A program made the position numbers and the translations under genes. The notes beneath the pieces are model-generated. The model ran no database searches, was not told the DNA's origin, and saw only the letters and a list, made by a program, of their open reading frames with translations. A stretch of 25,277 nucleotides of DNA from a virus: the IMG/VR virus record IMGVR_UViG_3300008448_007197, positions 1-25,277 of that record. One strand, 5' to 3'. Of this stretch, positions 1-8,800 are shown piece by piece. Every line of letters begins with the position of its first letter. Position 1 is the stretch's first letter.

Positions 1-1584
1 GTATGCTAAATTTGTAACCCCTACACCAAGAGGTTCGAAATCTAAGTTAGCTAACTTACTCTGAACACTGAGGAAGTCTTGGTAGCTAAGGAGATTACTT
101 AAACTTCTGACTAATACTCTACATGCCTTACGCATTTCTTGGGGAGTTTTAAACGCACCCCAGTTCACACTGCCTAATGTACATAATGCAATGCGACCTG
201 CCTCGTCTTCAATACGTTGAAAAGGTTTTGTAGGTAATAGTATTTCTTGGCATAAGTTACTCTGATAAATCGGATCAAGTTTAGTATCAAACGGACCCTG
301 ATTAATTACGTTATCAATGAATACTAGATAGATACGACCGGTGTCAGTACGTTCTTTTAGTATTCCATTTTTAAATATTTCTACTGCGGGCAACACTTTC
401 TTTTTGATGCCGCGCTTATTTTCATACATTGTATAAAGTTTTTCAAATTCTTCACTGTCACGATAATATGCTTCATATAAGTCTGGTACATCATGTGGAT
501 CAAACAATGTAATGTTTTCATTCTTAGCAAAACGATTAAAGAACATTTTGTTGACTACAACACTGTAATCCATTTGACGCACACGTGTTTCTTCTGTACC
601 TTGATTGTTCTTTAATACAATCAAATCTTCAAACTGATAGTGCCATACTGGGAATGTAACTGTGCAACTAGCATTACGCACACCACCTTGACTGCAACTA
701 CGCAAGTCACCAAACCATTTCTTTAAGAAAGGAATCATACCAGTATGTTTAATTTCACCGTTACGAATAGGTGCACCTAGTGGGCGAATACGACCAATCT
801 CTAATCCTATGCCAGCACGTTTGCTAGCATACTTAGCCATCATTTCACCTGCGGCAAAAATGCTATCCAAAGTATCGTCACTAGAAATGAGCACACAAGA
901 AGAAAACTGCTTTGTAGTAGTGCCGAGGCCAGCCAACACAGGGGTAGCAAGAGTGAAATGACCGTCGCTTGCACATTCGTAATATTCTTTAACATATTTT
1001 AACCTCTTATCTTTGGGTTCATTATGAAATGCAGTGGCGGCTGCGATTGCATATCTTACTTGAGGGCTTTCAAAGACTTGACCAGTAGCACGGTTCTGCA
1101 CTAAGTACTTTTCGGTTAATTGTGCGATAGCCGCATAAGTGTAATTTTCGTCCTTGCTATGGTCAATAAACAAATCAATGATATCCCATTCGTCCTTTGT
1201 ATACCAATCTAGTAATTCACTGGTATACATACCTAATTCTATATTTTTCGTTACAATATCATATAACGGGGGAGGTGTATATGTTCCGTATACTTCTTTG
1301 CGTAGCATTGACACCTTTTGACGTCCTGCTACATATTGATAGTTTACATTATTAATGTCTGGGTTTTCAGTTTCATCAATAAGGTTAACCATTGCTTTCA
1401 ATAATAATTCGTCAATAGTTTTAGTTGTCATCCCATCATGTAATTCAATCTGAGCCTTAATCTCAATCATACTGGGACTGACATTATCTATGCCTCTGCA
1501 CCCGTATGCTACTTGTCTTTGTATTTTTGAAATATCTAATGGTACTGTTTCTCCGTCACGCTTGATGACATTAATTGTTTGCAT
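1..1584 (-). CDS. nrdA: Ribonucleoside-diphosphate reductase class Ia, alpha (large) subunit, C-terminus missing
   Basis: This is the catalytic subunit of class Ia ribonucleotide reductase, which converts ribonucleoside diphosphates to deoxyribonucleotides in the cytoplasm and needs an NrdB radical partner that is not in this window. The ATG is at 1584 and the frame stays open to base 1, giving 528 codons; E. coli NrdA has 761 residues, so roughly the last third lies outside. The N-terminus (MQTINVIKRDGETVPLDISK) looks like an ATP-cone. Cys230 in SSCVLI, Asn443/Cys445/Glu447 in NLCQEI and Cys468 in ALCTLGSVN match the E. coli active-site residues C225, N437/C439/E441 and C462, so the enzyme appears catalytically intact as far as visible. 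A possible ribosome site, AAGG, lies about 10 nt upstream and overlaps the preceding gene's stop region (10-nt gap). T4-like phages commonly carry nrdA, which fits the phage assignment. Confidence 0.95.
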   Translation of the reverse strand, partial: MQTINVIKRDGETVPLDISKIQRQVAYGCRGIDNVSPSMIEIKAQIELHDGMTTKTIDELLLKAMVNLIDETENPDINNVNYQYVAGRQKVSMLRKEVYGTYTPPPLYDIVTKNIELGMYTSELLDWYTKDEWDIIDLFIDHSKDENYTYAAIAQLTEKYLVQNRATGQVFESPQVRYAIAAATAFHNEPKDKRLKYVKEYYECASDGHFTLATPVLAGLGTTTKQFSSCVLISSDDTLDSIFAAGEMMAKYASKRAGIGLEIGRIRPLGAPIRNGEIKHTGMIPFLKKWFGDLRSCSQGGVRNASCTVTFPVWHYQFEDLIVLKNNQGTEETRVRQMDYSVVVNKMFFNRFAKNENITLFDPHDVPDLYEAYYRDSEEFEKLYTMYENKRGIKKKVLPAVEIFKNGILKERTDTGRIYLVFIDNVINQGPFDTKLDPIYQSNLCQEILLPTKPFQRIEDEAGRIALCTLGSVNWGAFKTPQEMRKACRVLVRSLSNLLSYQDFLSVQSKLANLDFEPLGVGVTNLAY

Positions 1585-1594
1585 AGGTTTAGCC

Positions 1595-2035
1595 TTATTT
1601 AATTTTTAGTTCTAGGTCTGTAATATCAATATTACGCTTGATGGTGAAGTTGCTTAGTTTATTACTTAGTACCGTATCGGGCCAGTAATTAAGTATATAT
1701 TTTGCATCATCGACTAGGACTAATACCAAATCTTCACCTTGCATATCGGTAGCTTCAACCATTTTTATATCTGTAATATTTAATAGTAGCATAGTATAAC
1801 ACATTCCTAGTGCTTTTGCAACACTACAATATGTGTTTTCTACCAAAAGTTCCCAGGGACTAGGCCAGTTACTTATATCCAAAATATGCAAATGATGATT
1901 TACCATTGGTGCATTTTGCCACCAATTGTCTATTTCTACACATTTGGTTTTAATATCAGAAGTTTTTAAGTTTGTTCTTAGTTCGTACCAAGAATGAAGT
2001 CTATTATCGTAATTTAATTGAAATATGTTGATCAC
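1595..2035 (-). CDS. Conserved-looking phage protein of unknown function, 146 aa
   Basis: I do not recognise this protein and give it no function. It begins at a GTG (2035-2033): the frame has a TAG two codons upstream, and the first internal methionine is near residue 44. The ATG at 2037 is in another frame and meets a stop at once. The protein is acidic and aromatic-rich, with a WW pair near residue 38, a central segment around residues 51-90 (DISNWPSPWELL, then a run through AKALGMCYTMLLL) and a C-terminal KRNIDITDLELKIK. There is no signal peptide, and the hydrophobic run is too short for a convincing membrane helix. It sits between a glycosyltransferase gene (10-nt gap) and nrdA (10-nt gap), so it is probably co-transcribed with both. 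The upstream ribosome site is weak, suggesting coupling to the preceding gene. Confidence 0.75.
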   Translation of the reverse strand: MINIFQLNYDNRLHSWYELRTNLKTSDIKTKCVEIDNWWQNAPMVNHHLHILDISNWPSPWELLVENTYCSVAKALGMCYTMLLLNITDIKMVEATDMQGEDLVLVLVDDAKYILNYWPDTVLSNKLSNFTIKRNIDITDLELKIK

Positions 2036-2045
2036 ATACTACTTA

Positions 2046-2723
2046 TCATTCGTACAAAATTGAGATTGATTTTTTAACAAATCTCTCCACATTTAAGTTT
2101 GTACGACTTTCAAAAAGATGATAGAACATAGGATTATCCATTACATTATTGAATGTTGTACCTATTCCATAATGTTTCATATCATCTTTTAATGCCCAAC
2201 TGTCTACACCATAAGGTTTAGCTTCAAAATTGTCAGGCAAATACATTTCTATAGGGATATTCTTTTCTTCTGCTAGATATGTAAACTCTTCACCAATATC
2301 TCCGCGACTAGTTGGAGATGCACTAGGTTTTCCAAGTTGTTCATATATTCCCTTAGTAATACCTAAACAACTACTTCCAATAAACAAATGTTCATTGTTT
2401 TCTATATAATGACTGCGCTGAACATTGCCTATTAGATAACCTTGATTAATTCTTTCAAATGTGTACTTGATGGCAGAAGTACTTAGTGGAATACAATCAA
2501 TGTCTAATATCAATACGCTATCGTAGCCTCTATTATAGAATAATTCATTCAATGCATAATTGATGCAATCATCCGGATACAATTCTCCATCTTTAGCGTT
2601 ATACTGTAAAGGTATATATTCTACTTTAAGATTTTGTAATAACTTACGTATAACTTGTGATTGACAAGCTATGATATTAGGATGTATTTGTAAATTATAA
2701 TAACTGAATATGCAATTTCTCAT
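2046..2723 (-). CDS. Putative GT-A fold glycosyltransferase, 225 aa
   Basis: This is probably a nucleotide-sugar-dependent glycosyltransferase; donor and acceptor cannot be inferred. The protein opens with a short beta strand (RNCIFSYYN), followed by a helical region. The key signature is the hydrophobic strand SVLILDIDCIPL at residues 69-80, whose D74-I-D76 fits the metal-binding DxD motif of GT-A enzymes. Further on are IGSSCLGI (115-122), an acidic GDIGEEF (141-147) in the usual acceptor/catalytic region, and a late histidine in FYHLFESR (200-207) that could be the third metal ligand. The ATG at 2723 lies 1 nt after the stop of the GT25 gene, so translation is probably coupled. At 225 aa it is about the size of a minimal GT-A domain with no membrane anchor. 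The family call rests on motif spacing rather than a clear match. Confidence 0.7.
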   Translation of the reverse strand: MRNCIFSYYNLQIHPNIIACQSQVIRKLLQNLKVEYIPLQYNAKDGELYPDDCINYALNELFYNRGYDSVLILDIDCIPLSTSAIKYTFERINQGYLIGNVQRSHYIENNEHLFIGSSCLGITKGIYEQLGKPSASPTSRGDIGEEFTYLAEEKNIPIEMYLPDNFEAKPYGVDSWALKDDMKHYGIGTTFNNVMDNPMFYHLFESRTNLNVERFVKKSISILYE

Positions 2724-2724
2724 A

Positions 2725-3432
2725 TTACCACTTCAATTCTTCATTACGTTTAGTAGTTCTGCCTTCCAATGGTCTAGCTGCAATAGTAGTATCCAATGCA
2801 TCACTAGGTTCATCATATGCATATAATCCTTGATGCACAATAGTGAACAAATCTGCTCGTAACATAATATCTAATGGGGCAAAGATTCCAACTTTAAGAA
2901 TGTGACTAAGTAAATTCTTAGCCATAATAGGATCAATTGCATATGCGTGGGCACGACAGATAAACAAACAGTTCTTCCCGTCACTGGCGTGAGGAGGAAT
3001 AGGGTAAATATTCCAACCCTTATGACTCCATTCTTGTCCACCTAAATATACAATCGCATTGTAACTTTTAATTTCATCAAACTTTTTAACCATTACTGCA
3101 TCATGTTCCATGATTACAATAGGTTTATCAATCACAGCACAGTGAACCCAAAGACTGATATGACTTAATGCACAAGCTACTTCCCCACGGGTCATATAAT
3201 GATCAGTGATTTTTAGCATACGCATAAATGCATTGTCTTTCATTTGCTCTGGTGGAATAATTTCCCCGGGACGTGTGCCATCATATGCATCCCATACTGA
3301 GTATGGCATTCCAACTTGTCTACAACTTTCTTGACAACGTGCGCTATATCTTTCACTATTAGGATTACTCTTAACAGTAATAATATACGCATTTTCTACT
3401 GCGGTGGTATTGTTTCTAAATAAATTTAACAT
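2725..3432 (-). CDS. Glycosyltransferase family 25 (LPS-type) protein, 235 aa
   Basis: Family 25 enzymes include LPS beta-galactosyltransferases and procollagen galactosyltransferases. The hallmarks are visible: an N-terminal strand AYIITVKSNPNSERYS (15-30), where these enzymes recognise the donor; SVWDAYDG (45-52); the diagnostic TRGEVACALSHISLW (81-95), matching the family G-E-x-A-C-x-x-S-H pattern; and IMEHDAVM (107-114), corresponding to the acidic D/E-D-D metal site, here Glu-His-Asp. YLGG follows at 129-132. The length is close to a single GT25 domain. The ATG at 3432 has a good TAGGA ribosome site 6 nt upstream, inside the end of the methyltransferase gene, which it overlaps by 7 nt. 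The next gene follows after 1 nt. The His in place of the middle acidic residue may affect metal binding. The acceptor could be host LPS or phage fibre protein; the sequence does not decide. Confidence 0.88.
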   Translation of the reverse strand: MLNLFRNNTTAVENAYIITVKSNPNSERYSARCQESCRQVGMPYSVWDAYDGTRPGEIIPPEQMKDNAFMRMLKITDHYMTRGEVACALSHISLWVHCAVIDKPIVIMEHDAVMVKKFDEIKSYNAIVYLGGQEWSHKGWNIYPIPPHASDGKNCLFICRAHAYAIDPIMAKNLLSHILKVGIFAPLDIMLRADLFTIVHQGLYAYDEPSDALDTTIAARPLEGRTTKRNEELKW

Positions 3433-4025
3433 ATTTTCCTAAATGCTGTTTGACCCATATCAGGTATTCTAATAATTTGTAACTTATGCCAATTACAAGC
3501 AATAAATGTTTCTACTGCTAGTCTAGGACTCATTTGTGCTGATGCTGTGCCATTCTTGTCTATATATTTCCAATCAGTAGCATCATCACATAATATGATG
3601 CCACCAGTAACTAAAATTTTAAAACATAATGTCAAATCTGTCAATACTGTACTTGCATGATGATCACCATCAATATAAATGAATTCAGGTCTTATCCCTT
3701 GATTAATCAGATCAATCAATCCATCTTCGCTGTGTTTTCTAATGAACTCTATATTTTTGTGCTTACACGCATTAATGTTGTACATAAAATTATTATGTAT
3801 AGCTACCGGATCTTCTTCAATGTCTACACTTCCAATGTGAGGATCTATTCCGTAAATTTTTAAATTAGGATTATACGGAGTATAAGAATCACTCATAGTA
3901 CAAGTAGTATGTCCTTCATATACACCTACTTCTACAATAGTATTAGGGACTCCGTTGCTACGTATAATATGGTCAATATTTTGCATAGCATTGGGAGTCA
4001 TATCCCAAGTTACTTTATATGTCAT
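3426..4025 (-). CDS. Class I SAM-dependent methyltransferase (Methyltransf_24/CmcI-like), 199 aa
   Basis: A Rossmann-fold S-adenosylmethionine-dependent methyltransferase. Motif I is VEVGVYEGHT (31-40), the glycine-rich SAM loop. IYGIDPH (57-63) carries the acidic residue that binds the ribose hydroxyls. FIYIDGDHHASTVLTDL (115-131) is the IDGxH signature typical of Methyltransf_24/cephalosporin hydroxylase-like enzymes. GGIILCDDA (141-149) is the strand-5 motif, with a possible metal- or substrate-binding Asp pair. In phage and surface-polysaccharide clusters such enzymes usually methylate sugars, although the substrate here is unknown. The ATG at 4025 lies 11 nt inside the preceding fusion gene and its end overlaps the GT25 start by 7 nt, so the cassette is tightly coupled. 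The ribosome site is weak, again suggesting coupling. It has the length of one domain and appears complete. Confidence 0.85.
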   Translation of the reverse strand: MTYKVTWDMTPNAMQNIDHIIRSNGVPNTIVEVGVYEGHTTCTMSDSYTPYNPNLKIYGIDPHIGSVDIEEDPVAIHNNFMYNINACKHKNIEFIRKHSEDGLIDLINQGIRPEFIYIDGDHHASTVLTDLTLCFKILVTGGIILCDDATDWKYIDKNGTASAQMSPRLAVETFIACNWHKLQIIRIPDMGQTAFRKIC

Positions 4026-5766
4026 TACTGGTCAGTTTTAAAGGTTGCTTTAGTTTTTCTTCGACCAATTGTTCATATTCACTATAGTCGTTGCGACCTG
4101 GTTTGTGAACTTGAATCAAATATTTTGTACTCAATGCAACATTATTAAAATGATTCAATGCATAATTAAGTTCTTCTTGTCCAATTTCACGTTTACGCAT
4201 TTTCTCTTCCCAGGGGGGAGTATATTCAAACTGCATATCAGCTATTTCAATATCAACATCATGGTCAAAAGCTAACGCACTATCACTTTGACCATTGCGT
4301 AGTTTTTCTAATAACATGCGTTTGTTAAACATATTGAACATACCCATAGTTATTAATCGCTTATGATCCGGATCATCTAGTGCGGTATCACAACGCCAGT
4401 GTGGACTTTGTACTTCCCAAATAGCACCATTATGACTAACACGATACATTTCTTTAATTGCTTTGATAAAATCACTACTAGTATCTCCTAGATGTTCTAA
4501 GATATCTTTAGCCACAATGTGGTCAAATTCATTGTCAGCAAAGGGCCACGGGAACTGATTAAAGTCAACGAGTTGATCTGGCTTAACGCTTGGGCTAATA
4601 TCAGCATTAACAAATCCTTCAATCTTTTTAAGACCACATCCCATATTCAATCTTTTAGTTACACGATCCTCATTAGGTTGTTCAATGTGTTGTAGATTAA
4701 ATTTTTCTTCTAGTTCTTTGTACAATAGTTGGAATGTATCATTCCACTTACTCTTAGTTGTTTGTCTAAACAGTCGTACACTATTGTAGTATGGACTACT
4801 GCGATTTTCTGGACTCTTATATGTCCATGTATGGTAAGGTAATACAGGAACTAGTACCCATGTTTCTTTGCCCATACCAGCCGCAATGTGTGCAATGCTT
4901 GTACAACTAGTGATAATGATATCCATGTTACTGATAGCTGCCATTGTATCTTCCCAACTAATCAAGAAGTGTTGCAAGTCAGTTACATTTGCGGGTAGTT
5001 GTACTAAGTTATGATCTTTTTGTAAACTATATATTTGTAGTTCAGGATATTTACTTAAGTTAGTGATGAAGTTTTCAGGGAAACGTCTAAACTGTTGATG
5101 CTCAAACTTGGGATTGCCCGCCCAACGAATACCAACTTTAATTTTTTCACTTTTAATTATTGTCTTCCATATTTCAACACTATCAGATAATGGTGTTAGA
5201 TATGGTTCGCTTGGGAAATTATCAAATGTATGCCCACTTACCCAACCTGCACTAAAACCTGGTACCCAGTAATCATGTCCTACGGTATTTGCTTGATTGC
5301 GTAGTATAACTTTATCTACACCTTCAATACGTTCAAATACACTTACTAATTCCGGAGCGGCTGCGATATAAACTTTATCTGCGCCTAATTTCTTAAAGCT
5401 AGTCGCAAATCGTGCATGAATAATTTCATCCCCATATCCACCCTCAAGCGATATGATAATTGACTTACCTTTAATATCATGTTGATCTGGATTAAAAATT
5501 GGTGCGTCTGTACGTAATGGTGGACTACCATATACACTTAAGAAACGACCGTTCTCTAAATATTGGCAACCCTTTTGATAATCACCATCTTGTATTAAGA
5601 ACCAGCCGCGATTGAAACAATGACGCATCCAAATATCTTGGGTGTTTTTACCATTTGGGTCAAGAATCTTTTCTGGACCAATTGCTTCTAGTTTATCACT
5701 TAATACTCTTGCTTCTTTATGTTTGCCCTCAAGTTGGAGCTTCAACATTTCATCTATTTCATGCAT
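4015..5766 (-). CDS. Fusion: TPR-like N-terminus, GT9-like glycosyltransferase, class I SAM methyltransferase, 583 aa
   Basis: Three regions are visible. Residues 1-85 are helical and contain a TPR-like unit (RGWFLIQDGDYQKGCQYLENGR within 53-74). Residues 100-345 resemble GT9/heptosyltransferase-type or TPR-linked GT-B proteins: GGYGDEIIHARF (109-120) as the N-terminal loop, KVGIRWAGNP (210-219) opening the second Rossmann domain, and SCTSIAHIAAGMG (287-299) in the donor-binding region. Residues 370-550 form a Methyltransf_11-like domain: LNMGCGLKKIEGFVNADI (373-390) as the SAM loop, then FDHIVAKDILEHL (414-426), a classic motif. The protein ends in a charged tail. The ATG at 5766 has a strong AAGAGGAT ribosome site 5 nt upstream, in the 47-nt gap after the RCC1 gene. 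It leads a four-gene modification cassette. The fusion suggests a sugar is transferred and then methylated, or that one acceptor is shared; substrates are unknown. Confidence 0.87.
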   Translation of the reverse strand: MHEIDEMLKLQLEGKHKEARVLSDKLEAIGPEKILDPNGKNTQDIWMRHCFNRGWFLIQDGDYQKGCQYLENGRFLSVYGSPPLRTDAPIFNPDQHDIKGKSIIISLEGGYGDEIIHARFATSFKKLGADKVYIAAAPELVSVFERIEGVDKVILRNQANTVGHDYWVPGFSAGWVSGHTFDNFPSEPYLTPLSDSVEIWKTIIKSEKIKVGIRWAGNPKFEHQQFRRFPENFITNLSKYPELQIYSLQKDHNLVQLPANVTDLQHFLISWEDTMAAISNMDIIITSCTSIAHIAAGMGKETWVLVPVLPYHTWTYKSPENRSSPYYNSVRLFRQTTKSKWNDTFQLLYKELEEKFNLQHIEQPNEDRVTKRLNMGCGLKKIEGFVNADISPSVKPDQLVDFNQFPWPFADNEFDHIVAKDILEHLGDTSSDFIKAIKEMYRVSHNGAIWEVQSPHWRCDTALDDPDHKRLITMGMFNMFNKRMLLEKLRNGQSDSALAFDHDVDIEIADMQFEYTPPWEEKMRKREIGQEELNYALNHFNNVALSTKYLIQVHKPGRNDYSEYEQLVEEKLKQPLKLTSNDI

Positions 5767-5813
5767 GTTTATCCTCTTATAACAATATGCTATTACTTAT
5801 GCATTAATTAGTA

Positions 5814-8800
5814 TTAAGGATTTTTTATATATCCACCTGTAGAACCGTCTTGTGATACAGAACTTATGCTAGTAGCTACCGCAGTAGGTGTTGACACTAT
5901 GTATGGTCCAGTACCTATCCCGACCTGATAACTAGTATTTAGACCCCAACCATATAATGTTTTAGAGGGGTCTACTGCAAAACTCACATCTTCACCAGCA
6001 GTTACAGTTATCCAGCTTTGGCTTGATATTAATGTAGGGGAATATGTTGAGTATATTCCCACTTGTATAGGGTTGCTACGCTGTATAGTAGTATTGTCAC
6101 CTAATTGACCTAAATCACCTGCACCAACAGTATACAATTGACCACTAGTATCTATCATTGCAGCACAACTATTGCCACTTTGTGCAGGATTACCATAATT
6201 AAAATTAGTACTTATTTGAGTTGGACTACTACGATTTATTAGATCATTTAATCCTAATTTACCATTAATATTATTTCCCCAAACCCATAATGTGCCATCT
6301 TCACGTTTGGCTTGTATACTTAGATTTGATGTATTTGGAGACCCTTCTATATCAGTCCATGCATATATACCACCTACTAAAACCGGCGACGTTTGATTTG
6401 TCGTAGCATTATTTCCTATATAAATACCTGTGCCCATCCCCCAAAGTGAACCATCTGCACGGATAATATGAGAGGTGGTATGTGATATGCTTACTTTTTT
6501 ATATGTAGACGTACCTAACTGTGTTGGACTACTTCTAGCTACTGCATCATTTAATCCAAGTTGGCCAACGTTATTGTATCCCCATACATATAAATAGCCA
6601 TTACTTGCAATTGCAGCACTAGTGAGTTGACCTGCTGATAGCGTAATATAACTCAATGATGTTACTATAGCCGGTGTTGATGTATTTGTTCTGTTATTTG
6701 ATCCTAATTGCCCATCACCATTTAATCCCCAGGTATGCAATTGCATATTACTATCAATAGCCATTGAATGACTTGATCCTGTTGTTATTTTTGTAAATAT
6801 TGCCCCTGAAGAAATTTGCACTGGGCTACTTCTATCAATTGTATCACTTAAACCAAGCTGTCCGTATAAATTACTACCCCAACTAAAAATATTACCGTTA
6901 GCTTTTAACGCCATAGTGAAAGACGTACCGGCAGTTACATTTATATAAGTATTGTCAGAACCTATTTGAGATATAAGACTTCTATTTATTGTGTCATTTG
7001 TTCCTAATTGTCCGTATGTGTTTTCTCCCCAAGACCATATTGTTCCGTCTGCTCGTAATCCTATAAAATAGTTAAGGCCGGCAGCAATTTTTTGCCAACT
7101 ATATCTTGCGTCAATTGGATTAGTAGCTGCATATCCTCCCCAACCATATAATTTATTATCATTTTTTAACGCTAATGCATGTCGATATCCTGCACTAATT
7201 TGAGTGTAGCTGGTAGAGCTATCAATTGTTGTAGGGCTAAAATTATAAGGGTATGCATCTGGGCCGACAACCAACGGACTACTTGTATTAACTGTCCCGG
7301 TACCTAACTTCCCGCCAGCATATGTTCCCCATACATATAATAGATTAATAGATGATAATGTAGTAATTACGCTTGCGCCAGCTTGTACTTGAGTATAACT
7401 ATTTGTATTGACTGAAGTAAGTTCAATAGGTATAAATGCATATGCCATAGTTGCAGTATTAATTTGCACTGGACTAGACAGTAGGTTTGATCCTGCATTT
7501 CCGTTATTCAAACCCCATGACCATATATTTGCTATTATGGGTTTGACTGCTAAACTGTTAATTTCTCCAGAACTTATCAACGTCCAACTTGAACTTCCTA
7601 TTTGCACCGGGCTTGATCTACTTATTGTAGTACCATCCCCTACTTGCCCTCGAGTATTAATTCCCCATGACCATAATATATTGGTTGAAGTTGTTGCAGA
7701 ATTAAGATTAGTACCAGCGGCTATTTTACTCCAAACATTTCCTGAACCGATTTGTATTGGACTTGATTCTAAAATATTATTACTATACCATATTGATCTA
7801 ATAAACTGTGGGCTAGATTTATTTGTAACAGTTCCATCACCCAAGCCACCGGAACCATTGTTTCCCCAAGTATATAATGCTGTATCTGATATCCCCAATG
7901 AACATTCACCGCTTGTTTGAAGAATATACCAACTTGTTATAGAACCGGCAATTTGTACTGGGCTTGATCTGTTTGCTATAGTTCCATCTCCTAACTGACC
8001 ACTATTATTTTGTCCCCATCCGTATCCTGTACCATTTGTTAATAACCCTAATGTATGACCTTGTCCTGCACTAACCTGAGACCAATTGCTAGTACCTATT
8101 TGTACTGGGCTAGATTTACTTACTGTAGTGCCATCTCCTAATTGACCATATACATTGGATCCCCAAGCAAATAATTTCCCATCAGACTGTATAGCTGTAC
8201 TAAAACTTTGTCCAACTGATACAAAAGTCCAACTACTTGTACCAACTTGTACTGGGCTACTACGGCTAATTATTGAATTATCTCCTAATTGACCTTGGGC
8301 ATTGATACCCCATGCCCATAATGTTGAATCTGTTCTAATGCCAATACTGAATCCATTACCTGCTGTAATTGTAGTCCAAGATTCAGATCCTATTTGTATA
8401 GGACTGCTCTTATTAATTTTGTATAATAATGAAGATCCTGTTTGTACCGGACTGCTTCTATTAAATGTATTATTTTGCCCCAATTGTCCAGCTGCATTTA
8501 AACCCCAAACATATAAATCATATGCAATTGCCAAGCTATGATTGCCATTGGCTGAAATCTGAGAGTATGAACTTGTACCTATTTGAGTTGGACTTGATCT
8601 ATTGATTGTTATTCCTACATTTAATCCTGTTTGCCCAGATGCATTACTTCCCCATGCGTATAAATTCCCAGTGCTAGTGATAGCCATTGAATGACTTGCG
8701 CCCGCGCTAACTATTATCCAAGAACCAGATTCTATTCCTGAACCTATCTGAATCGGACTTGACTTATCAATGACAGTATTATCTCCTAACTGACCAGTTG

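Noticed and set aside
5767-5813. Terminator or promoter in the 47-nt gap between the RCC1 gene and the glycosyltransferase cassette
   Set aside because: No stem with a T-run and no NATAAATA box were found there. Only the AAGAGGAT ribosome site for the next gene is convincing.
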